In this document: one piece after another, positions 30,358-34,620 of the stretch
Position numbering within the stretch: position 1 is the first letter of the stretch
Layout: every line of letters begins with the position of its first letter
Origin: a virus
Virus record (IMG/VR): IMGVR_UViG_3300022748_000033
Location: 1 to 34,620 of that record
Reading direction: 5' to 3' (one strand)
Length of the DNA: 34,620 nt
Program-made: the position numbers and the translations under genes
The notes under the pieces: generated by a model
The model's database searches: none
Told to the model about the DNA's origin: nothing
The model's input: only the letters and a program-made list of their open reading frames with translations

Positions 30358-30516
30358 TTACTTCTTTTTCTCGGCTTTGCCACCTTTTTTGGCAATCGCC
30401 TCCTTTTGCACAGAATACCCAATCGCAACTGCTTGCTTCACAGGCTTTCCAGCCTCGATCTCTTTTTTGATGTTCTTCTGACGAGTCTTGTCAGATGTTC
30501 CCTTAGTTAGCGGCAT
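30358..30516 (-). CDS. Lys-rich small protein (DUF6496-like)
   Basis: The 52-residue product starts M-P-L-T-K-G-T-S-D-K-T-R-Q-K-N-I, then K-P-V-K-Q-A-V-A-I-G-Y-S, and ends in a K-rich tail. This is a widespread small phage protein type (DUF6496). About a third of residues are Lys or Arg, so it may bind DNA or be a packaged internal protein. GGAG precedes the ATG, which overlaps the previous gene by 14 nt. Confidence 0.72.
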   Translation of the reverse strand: MPLTKGTSDKTRQKNIKKEIEAGKPVKQAVAIGYSVQKEAIAKKGGKAEKKK

Positions 30517-30658
30517 TTTCTTGCTCCTTTTTCTCGATTTCTGTAAGCATCCACTGACATTGCTGCAGTGCCCCGTTGATTTGGTGAATCTGGGTTTCCA
30601 ATTCCTTGCCTTTGGCAATCAGGTCTTGGATTCGCAATTGAATGAGTTCTTTTTCCAT
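30503..30658 (-). CDS. Small coiled-coil protein, 51 aa
   Basis: The product, M-E-K-E-L-I-Q-L-R-I-Q-D-L-I-A-K-G to Q-C-Q-W-M-L-T-E-I-E-K-K, is one long heptad helix, a layout known from small phage genes beside DUF6496-type genes. The ATG at 30658 follows the DUF6321 stop directly (TAAATG) with only a weak ribosome site, and it overlaps the next gene by 14 nt. It may oligomerise; function unknown. Confidence 0.62.
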   Translation of the reverse strand: MEKELIQLRIQDLIAKGKELETQIHQINGALQQCQWMLTEIEKKEQENAAN

Positions 30659-30931
30659 TTAGCAGTTCCAATTTTTTAGTGATGCTTTAGCCCGTTCTGC
30701 TGGGCCTTTTGAGTGCTTAACCACGCCCTCCATCCTTGCACAAAATGACGCTTTCCTGCCCTCGTCCTTCTTTGTCTTGGGATTTGGCGCAGGTGGCTTC
30801 AGATTGGCGTTGTTTTTGGCGTTGTATTCAGCACGACCCTTCGCAGTCATCCCAGCACCCTTTTCAGTCGGGTTGTAGGTCTTGCCCTTGCCAGTGGTCT
30901 TATGCTCAATGGGTTTGTCGTGCTTTTTCAT
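30659..30931 (-). CDS. DUF6321-like basic protein
   Basis: The 90-residue product contains the recognisable core P-T-E-K-G-A-G-M-T-A-K-G-R-A-E-Y-N (about 21-37) and G-R-K-A-S-F-C-A-R-M-E-G-V-V (58-71), ending K-N-W-N-C. It is strongly basic. The family is widespread in aquatic phages without known function. The ATG overlaps the previous gene (ATGA). Its basic charge suggests nucleic-acid contact. Confidence 0.75.
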   Translation of the reverse strand: MKKHDKPIEHKTTGKGKTYNPTEKGAGMTAKGRAEYNAKNNANLKPPAPNPKTKKDEGRKASFCARMEGVVKHSKGPAERAKASLKNWNC

Positions 30932-31089
30932 TTTTTAGCCGTTTTTGCTGATTCTTTGAATGCTTTGGCTGTGGGCGCACCCTTTTCACCGGGCTTCCTC
31001 ATCTTTTCCACAGGTTTTCCCTCGGCTTTCTCACGCTTGATGCGCTCTTGCTTCGCATGAATGTTGGCATATAACCCAGATTTAGCCAT
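30928..31089 (-). CDS. Basic phage micro-protein, 53 aa (GLYANIHAK type)
   Basis: The product begins M-A-K-S-G-L-Y-A-N-I-H-A-K-Q-E-R-I and ends G-A-P-T-A-K-A-F-K-E-S-A-K-T-A-K-K, a short protein type I know from many aquatic phages, usually beside DUF6321-type genes. GGAGGG lies 5 nt before the ATG at 31089, which directly follows the GroES stop. It overlaps the DUF6321 gene by 4 nt. Function unknown. Confidence 0.72.
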   Translation of the reverse strand: MAKSGLYANIHAKQERIKREKAEGKPVEKMRKPGEKGAPTAKAFKESAKTAKK

Positions 31090-31347
31090 TTATCCCTCCA
31101 CAACCGCACAAATGTCGGCTTCCTGAATGATTTGATAGTCCTGACCGTCAACATTATGCACAGGCCAGTTCAAATAGTCACCATTGCCATATTTAACGAA
31201 ATCACCCACCTTGGTCTGCTCAACCAATGGGCCAATCGCCACGACAGTGCCCTCGTTAAAAGGCTCTTTATTGTTGATGATGAGGATTTCTGACAAAACC
31301 CTGACATTGGGCTTGATCACAACTCGGTCACGCAGAGGCTTGATCAT
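31090..31347 (-). CDS. GroES-like co-chaperonin
   Basis: The 85-residue protein has the GroES core: I-K-P-L-R-D-R-V-V-I-K-P (2-13), E-G-T-V-V-A-I-G-P (31-39), T-K-V-G-D-F-V-K-Y-G (44-53) and D-Y-Q-I-I-Q-E-A-D-I (71-80). The mobile loop (about 14-30, V-R-V-L-S-E-I-L-I-I-N-N-K) is shorter than in E. coli GroES and keeps a hydrophobic triplet (I-L-I) where GroES has I-V-L for GroEL docking. AGGAGG lies before the ATG at 31347. No GroEL gene is present, so it should work on host GroEL, perhaps to fold coat protein. Confidence 0.85.
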   Translation of the reverse strand: MIKPLRDRVVIKPNVRVLSEILIINNKEPFNEGTVVAIGPLVEQTKVGDFVKYGNGDYLNWPVHNVDGQDYQIIQEADICAVVEG

Positions 31348-31510
31348 CTTTAGCCTCCTTTTTCTTGCGCTGGTCGGGCAATTTATGCTCACCGCACCAC
31401 TCGGATACCGAGCGAGTCTGAAAAACGGGGAAACGGCGGCATGACCCCATCCGATCCCCAAAACCGATCACAAAGTATCGGCAACTGCTACATACAATTG
31501 GTTCAGCCAT
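31328..31510 (-). CDS. Small four-Cys zinc protein, 60 aa
   Basis: The product has C7-S-S-C10, C24 in G-S-C-R-R-F-P, and C39 in S-E-W-C-G-E-H-K, then a Lys-rich tail. The spacing, with R-Y-F after the first pair and W-C-G-E near the end, is a familiar small phage zinc-binding type. AAGGA lies upstream of the ATG. It overlaps the GroES-like start by 20 nt, so the two are co-translated. Function unknown. Confidence 0.68.
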   Translation of the reverse strand: MAEPIVCSSCRYFVIGFGDRMGSCRRFPVFQTRSVSEWCGEHKLPDQRKKKEAKDDQASA

Positions 31511-31534
31511 ACAAAGATCCTTTTTGTGTGGTTA

Positions 31535-31568
31535 GAAACGCCCTTGGTCTGATCACCTTGGGCGTTTC
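31535..31568. terminator. Strong hairpin between the 113-aa and zinc-protein genes
   Basis: GAAACGCCC (31535-31543) and GGGCGTTTC (31560-31568) are perfect 9-bp arms, with an inner GGT/ACC stem. It lies 4 nt past the stop of the gene to its right (minus strand). The T content after the stem is poor on the minus strand (TTTC) and better on the plus (TTTCGTTTT). It may be a partial terminator or attenuator before the GroES genes. Confidence 0.5.
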
Positions 31569-31571
31569 GTT

Positions 31572-31913
31572 TTACATACCGTCTTGTTCGTGAGCGACCC
31601 GCTTGTGGTCATAAACCACTTTTTCGCCCATGTGACCCTTCATTTCGCCCAAGCGACCATCGTGCTTGCCCATGTGTGAGCCTTCACGCAATCCCATGCC
31701 GTCAGCTTTGCCCATGCCCACGCCACCACGAATGGGGGCTTTGCGCTCGCCAGTGGTGTCGCTAGACAATGCGCCCTTGGGAGGAGTTGCGCCAGTACGA
31801 CTTGGAACTCCCATGCCTTCCTTGTCAACACGGCTTGCGCCAACAACTTTCTCACCAGTGCGGTCACTGGATTTCACGCCCTTGGGGGCGACTTCTTTTC
31901 CGTAATATCCCAT
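31572..31913 (-). CDS. Gly/Lys-rich phage protein, 113 aa
   Basis: The product begins M-G-Y-Y-G-K-E-V-A-P-K-G and has repeated units S-S-D-R/T-T-G-E-(K/R) at about residues 15-22 and 49-56, V-P-S-R-T-G, and M-G-K-x-D-G or G-K-H-D-G-R motifs. It is low in hydrophobic residues and probably disordered. AAGGAAAG precedes the ATG at 31913; an in-frame ATG 11 codons upstream is possible. The repeats suggest a binding scaffold. I recall similar genes near co-chaperonin genes in aquatic phages but no function. Confidence 0.65.
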   Translation of the reverse strand: MGYYGKEVAPKGVKSSDRTGEKVVGASRVDKEGMGVPSRTGATPPKGALSSDTTGERKAPIRGGVGMGKADGMGLREGSHMGKHDGRLGEMKGHMGEKVVYDHKRVAHEQDGM

Positions 31914-31957
31914 TTTCTTTCCTTGCAAGGTTGGGGGAGATTTCATTCTACATATTT

Positions 31958-32056
31958 TTAATCGTTTTGGAAGTGGGTCAAGATCAAGAAAAACAACGCA
32001 ACAAACCCGATCCCAAGCGCAGCACCCACCAGCAAAATCAGTATGGTTTCAAACAT
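31958..32056 (-). CDS. 32-aa membrane micro-protein
   Basis: AAGGAGAAG lies 5 nt before the ATG at 32056, and the gene overlaps the previous stop by 8 nt. The product is a single hydrophobic helix (residues 5-26, including V-G-A-A-L-G-I-G-F-V-A-L) with short polar ends M-F-E and T-H-F-Q-N-D. It is one of three tiny membrane proteins in this genome. Role unknown. Confidence 0.62.
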   Translation of the reverse strand: MFETILILLVGAALGIGFVALFFLILTHFQND

Positions 32057-32426
32057 TGTTCTTCTCCTTGAGTTTGGCTTCGATGGCACGGACAATACTG
32101 TATTGAGGGGCGATTGTGTTCACGGCTTTATCCCAACAAGTTTGCGTCTCCTCATCCGTCAGCCACTTCCATTCACGCTTTGGCTGTGGGTGAGTGTAGA
32201 GTGCCAATCTTCCTTCTGCTGGATGCCTATAAATAGTTCCGCAACTTACCAATCCCATGTGTTCAACAACCTCATCACGATTTACATAACCAAATGGCTC
32301 TTGCTTCTCTGCCTCTGCGATGGCTTGGCGACCTTCCTTGGCATATGCGTAGAAATCAACACCGCCACCTTCTGCGGCAATCTCCAACGCCTCGACCATC
32401 TGTTTCATTGCTTCAATGTGGTTCAT
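32049..32426 (-). CDS. Phage hypothetical protein, 125 aa
   Basis: The protein has an N-terminal helical part (M-N-H-I-E-A-M-K-Q-M-V-E-A-L-E) and then a segment L-A-L-Y-T-H-P-Q-P-K-R-E-W-K-W-L-T-D-E-E-T (about 74-94), a motif common in uncharacterised Burkholderiales phage proteins. The ATG at 32426 overlaps the previous stop (ATGA). The last part is a helix ending K-L-K-E-K-N. Function unknown. Confidence 0.65.
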   Translation of the reverse strand: MNHIEAMKQMVEALEIAAEGGGVDFYAYAKEGRQAIAEAEKQEPFGYVNRDEVVEHMGLVSCGTIYRHPAEGRLALYTHPQPKREWKWLTDEETQTCWDKAVNTIAPQYSIVRAIEAKLKEKNNV

Positions 32427-32674
32427 AGCTTGATGCACTCCATGCCTTCCCACTTGCACACAGGCTCTTCCTTGCACATGATGACAAATCCTTCAATGTC
32501 GCCATCACCGCCACATGACTGCACTTCATAGCCGTAGTCGCCGACTTGAATAATCATCGGCTTGTCTGGGTTGATTAAGTCGCCTGTATCTTTCCATTTG
32601 CTGTTACGCCAATGGTCTTCAACGTCCATCATGCTTAACATGACAAATCGCATGGATAGTGATTTCAAAATCAT
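32423..32674 (-). CDS. Hypothetical protein, 83 aa
   Basis: The product has a hydrophobic, Met-rich N-terminus (M-I-L-K-S-L-S-M-R-F-V-M-L-S-M-M), then a polar body with D-Y-G-Y-E-V-Q-S-C-G-G-D-G-D-I and a Cys-containing end. GAGGAG precedes the ATG, and both ends overlap neighbours by 4 nt. No family recognised. It lies in the early gene block between the winged-helix and GroES genes. Confidence 0.6.
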   Translation of the reverse strand: MILKSLSMRFVMLSMMDVEDHWRNSKWKDTGDLINPDKPMIIQVGDYGYEVQSCGGDGDIEGFVIMCKEEPVCKWEGMECIKL

Positions 32675-32814
32675 TGTGGTTTCTCCTCGTCTCCAAAATC
32701 CATATCAATAGGGTGTGGCACATCGTCATGCACGATGACACCGTGCTCATCTGCTGGCAAAAACCTGCCGCATATCACGCAGTAGTAGCCCTGTTTCATT
32801 GCTTCAATGCTCAT
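32671..32814 (-). CDS. 47-aa protein with possible zinc site
   Basis: The product begins M-S-I-E-A-M-K-Q-G-Y-Y-C-V-I-C-G-R-F and has His residues at 24, 29 and 34 after the C12-x2-C15 pair, so a C2H2-like site is possible. The second half is acidic. Both ends overlap neighbours (ATGA at each side), which supports a real gene. Function unknown. Confidence 0.6.
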   Translation of the reverse strand: MSIEAMKQGYYCVICGRFLPADEHGVIVHDDVPHPIDMDFGDEEKPQ

Positions 32815-33119
32815 TTAACAAGCCTCCATTCACGCTCAGACCTTTTGGACTTGGAAAGCACAGTTTTCCCGGTCAACTCAATAAGACCCATTTTTTGAAG
32901 CTCACTAAGCCTTCGTGCCACCTGATTGCTGTCCAGCCCGGTCACATTAGAAATCCCATCCTTACCCAAATCAGCCATTTTTAAGGCCTCAACGATCATC
33001 AGGCAATGCCGACTAGCCAACTCTTTGGCCTTGTCTGCAGCCTGAAAAGATGTGATCGGATCGCTTGCACGAACCCTTGGAAACTCCAAATCAGGAAAAA
33101 AGTTCTTCATGAAACCCAT
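32811..33119 (-). CDS. Winged-helix DNA-binding protein, 102 aa
   Basis: After a short N-terminal part (F-F-P-D-L-E-F-P-R-V-R-A-S-D-P-I-T-S-F-Q-A-A), residues about 55-100 form a winged helix: I-S-N-V-T-G-L-D-S-N-Q-V-A-R-R-L-S-E-L-Q-K-M-G-L-I-E-L and a basic wing S-K-R-S-E-R-E-W-R-L. This domain is frequent in phage early regions, but its exact role is not known. AGGAGC precedes the ATG at 33119. It may regulate transcription or bind at the recombination module beside it. Confidence 0.72.
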   Translation of the reverse strand: MGFMKNFFPDLEFPRVRASDPITSFQAADKAKELASRHCLMIVEALKMADLGKDGISNVTGLDSNQVARRLSELQKMGLIELTGKTVLSKSKRSEREWRLVK

Positions 33120-33129
33120 GATGCGCTCC

Positions 33130-33357
33130 TTAAAAAGGGAAATCTTCACTGTCGGTCTTTTCTTTCTTTTCAAGGTCGTAGCAGTTCGCCCAACCCGACC
33201 ACCCACCCTCAATTAAGGGAATGGTGTCCAACTTGATCTTCAAGTTTTCGTTATCGTCCACAAAAACAGAACCAATCGTCTGGTAACGCTTTTTTTCCTC
33301 GCCAGAACGGTTTTTATAGACCCCAGTCACCACCACAATGTTTTTGAATCTTTGCAT
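33130..33357 (-). CDS. Small protein with SSB-like C-terminal tip, 75 aa
   Basis: The first 58 residues are beta-rich (I-V-V-V-T-G-V-Y, R-Y-Q-T-I-G-S-V-F-V, L-K-I-K-L-D-T-I-P-L), then a charged linker leads to the end D-S-E-D-F-P-F. This end closely resembles the SSB C-terminal tip. The body might be a minimal OB-like fold, but a complete OB fold is usually ~100 residues, so that is uncertain. It follows the exonuclease gene with one base between stop and ATG, in the recombination module, and so may be a phage SSB-like adaptor. AAAGGGAAA is in the tail coding region. Confidence 0.65.
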   Translation of the reverse strand: MQRFKNIVVVTGVYKNRSGEEKKRYQTIGSVFVDDNENLKIKLDTIPLIEGGWSGWANCYDLEKKEKTDSEDFPF

Positions 33358-33358
33358 T

Positions 33359-33973
33359 TCAGACTTTCAGTTTGTTAAGTTTTTCAATTTTGGCGTTCAG
33401 TTCCTCAAGAAATAACGCCACCTCACCCTCCAAATACGCAACCATTTGCGTATCTAGCTCCACTCTTTTGACAAAGAGTTGAAGACCTTCGTCCATTCGT
33501 GGGTCAAAACTCACGAAATCGCACCACTGACGCTGGGTACAGGCCATCTGCCACTGCATCTGGATGTTGTACTTTTCTGGGACTTTTTGATCCAACAAGG
33601 TTTGAATGTGAGTCGCCGTGTTGGGACACTTGATCTCCACCAATCCAAAAAGCCCCACCAAGCCATCAGGAGACGCTCCAGAGCCTTCAATTCTTGGATG
33701 CAATATCAACCCCACCTGCTCCACCAAAACATCGGCATGGGACTCATAAGCGGCCCGGGCAAAAGGTTCTTGCTCAGTCCCCCATTGCATTGCAGCGTTT
33801 GTGAAAGACTCTGCAGGTTTTCCTGTCATGCGTTCGCAAACGAGTTGAGCCATGTAGTTGTCACGGCTGGCTGAGTAGCCTGATTTGGTCTTGGCAACCA
33901 CATCTGCCACACGGCTGGCGGTGACTTTCCCGCATCGAGCTTGAAACCATTCTGGTGTTCCTTGTTCAATCAT
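33359..33973 (-). CDS. YqaJ-type (lambda-exonuclease-like) recombinase exonuclease
   Basis: The 204-residue protein has the YqaJ motifs: M-I-E-Q-G-T-P-E-W-F-Q-A-R (1-13), K-V-T-A-S-R (16-21), W-G-T-E-Q-E-P (64-70), the catalytic G-A-S-P-D103-G and L-V-E113-I-K115, and Y-N-I-Q-M-Q-W-Q-M (about 135-143). It should digest one strand from a DNA end, 5' to 3', to make ssDNA for ERF. Active residues are complete. The ATG overlaps the previous gene by 4 nt. This is the Red-alpha-like partner of the ERF annealase. Confidence 0.9.
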   Translation of the reverse strand: MIEQGTPEWFQARCGKVTASRVADVVAKTKSGYSASRDNYMAQLVCERMTGKPAESFTNAAMQWGTEQEPFARAAYESHADVLVEQVGLILHPRIEGSGASPDGLVGLFGLVEIKCPNTATHIQTLLDQKVPEKYNIQMQWQMACTQRQWCDFVSFDPRMDEGLQLFVKRVELDTQMVAYLEGEVALFLEELNAKIEKLNKLKV

Positions 33974-34191
33974 GCTTTCGCTCCCAGTTGTTCAGCAATT
34001 CTTTCAATCGCTCCTATACAACTAATGTTCAGTGCTGCTCGAATCAATCTTATTGACTCATCAATCATTTCGTCATAGGTTCCGGGGTCAGCATCTTTAA
34101 TTGCCTCTAGCGTTGCTTTGGCATCTTCCAATGCGTCAATGTCTACACTGTTGAGTTTCAACAGCAAATCAATGTCAGATTGGATGTTCAT
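33970..34191 (-). CDS. Small helical protein between erf and exonuclease, 73 aa
   Basis: The product begins M-N-I-Q-S-D-I-D-L-L-L-K-L-N and is acidic and helical, without known motifs. The ATG at 34191 overlaps the erf stop (ATGA), and its own stop overlaps the exonuclease start, so the three are translated together. A coupling role in the recombination complex is possible; nothing more is visible. Confidence 0.65.
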   Translation of the reverse strand: MNIQSDIDLLLKLNSVDIDALEDAKATLEAIKDADPGTYDEMIDESIRLIRAALNISCIGAIERIAEQLGAKA

Positions 34192-34620
34192 TTCTGCTCC
34201 AGTTGTTTTTTCTTGCTGTCTTTCTTTGCAATGACTTGCTTTTGCCACATCGCCTCACCTTGGCAAGCAGCGTATGCCGCCTTATATGTTTTCTGAAGCT
34301 CATCAAGTGTCTGGCAATCATCCATCGCAACCATGAGATCAGCAATCTGGCTTTCATTGACGCTGGATTTGATTTCAGTGCGCCTTGATGCAAGGTTGCC
34401 ATCATCGTCTTCAGGAGCAATCCCACAGGCCGCCATGAGGCTGTAACGCCTTGCGTATGTCATCGCAGAACCATAACCCTGCGGGTCTTGTTTGGCGGCT
34501 GGAACATGAAGCAAACCACAATCAATCACTTCACCAGACTCGTGCATAAACACAGTCTCAACCATCACGCCATCACTGCATTCGTAAGTTTTCTGAATAA
34601 GAGCGATGTTGTTGGCGTTG
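34188..34620 (-). CDS. erf: ERF-type recombinase, C-terminal part (cut by window edge)
   Basis: The frame enters from the right edge reading N-A-N-N-I-A-L-I-Q-K-T-Y-E-C, then V-M-V-E-T-V-F-M-H-E-S-G-E, then D-P-Q-G-Y-G-S-A-M-T-Y-A-R-R-Y-S-L and the signature E-D-D-D-G-N-L-A. These are the conserved ERF core motifs, and they directly continue the N-terminal piece at 1-148. The first full codon is at 34619-34617, so one further base is needed to join base 1 to 34620 in frame; a CTC Leu would restore the family pattern. Joined length would be about 193 residues, normal for ERF. The last ~50 residues are Lys/Gln-rich. The stop overlaps the next ATG. Confidence 0.88.
   Translation of the reverse strand, partial: NANNIALIQKTYECSDGVMVETVFMHESGEVIDCGLLHVPAAKQDPQGYGSAMTYARRYSLMAACGIAPEDDDGNLASRRTEIKSSVNESQIADLMVAMDDCQTLDELQKTYKAAYAACQGEAMWQKQVIAKKDSKKKQLEQK

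Noticed and set aside
1-34620. CRISPR array, insertion sequence, integrase or att sites
   Set aside because: No direct-repeat/spacer pattern, transposase motif or tyrosine/serine recombinase signature was seen on either strand by eye.

Overview
The window looks like an essentially complete genome of a short-tailed (podovirus-type) bacteriophage with a P22-like virion gene set. The portal, scaffold, coat, gp4-like and gp10-like tail proteins and a DNA-ejection protein are recognisable, next to a PBSX-type large terminase. I see no integrase, no CI-type repressor, no DNA polymerase and no replicative helicase. It therefore reads as a virulent or formerly temperate phage that relies on the host replisome. 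The small accessory proteins resemble those of phages of freshwater betaproteobacteria (Burkholderiales), but that host guess rests on remembered family resemblance only.

The molecule appears circular or circularly permuted. An ERF-type recombinase gene starts at 148 on the minus strand, runs off the left edge, and resumes at the right edge (34620 down to 34188). Its two halves join if a single base is supplied at the junction.

Layout. A divergent control region (about 540-675) holds a good leftward sigma70-like promoter, a 17-bp perfect palindrome and a small Cro-like repressor gene transcribed rightward. The rightward operon (675-3648) carries the Cro-like gene, a ~400-nt gene-poor stretch with strong RNA secondary structure (including a Y-shaped hairpin ending in a T-run), a replication-type protein, a PDDEXK nuclease, Cys-rich small proteins, an exported protein, a zinc ribbon and a DUF1364 (YbcO-like) nuclease. 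Everything else is leftward. From 538 the early genes run through micro-proteins and ERF and across the ends. They continue with a YqaJ-type exonuclease, a small protein with an SSB-like tail, and a winged-helix protein (34.2-32.8 kb). Next come a GroES-like co-chaperonin and a set of small Lys-rich proteins (31.9-30.3 kb), a ParB-domain/N6-methyltransferase fusion, and the terminases. The head genes occupy 27.3-22.5 kb and end at a terminator. The fibre and tail genes (22.4-11.4 kb), ejection proteins (11.4-7.0 kb), a collar-domain fibre (7.0-6.3 kb) and a dense lysis cassette (6.3-3.6 kb) follow. The leftward and rightward units meet tail to tail at 3642-3648.

How it works together. ERF plus the YqaJ exonuclease form a single-strand-annealing recombination module. 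Two small proteins in the same operon end in SSB-like acidic Phe tips and may recruit host SSB partners or compete for them. The GroES-like protein probably adapts host GroEL for folding the P22-type coat. Genes are packed with many ATGA/TGATG overlaps. At least ten very short genes (24-57 codons) are supported by Shine-Dalgarno sites, overlaps or family resemblance, and one 230-residue gene apparently starts with ATT.
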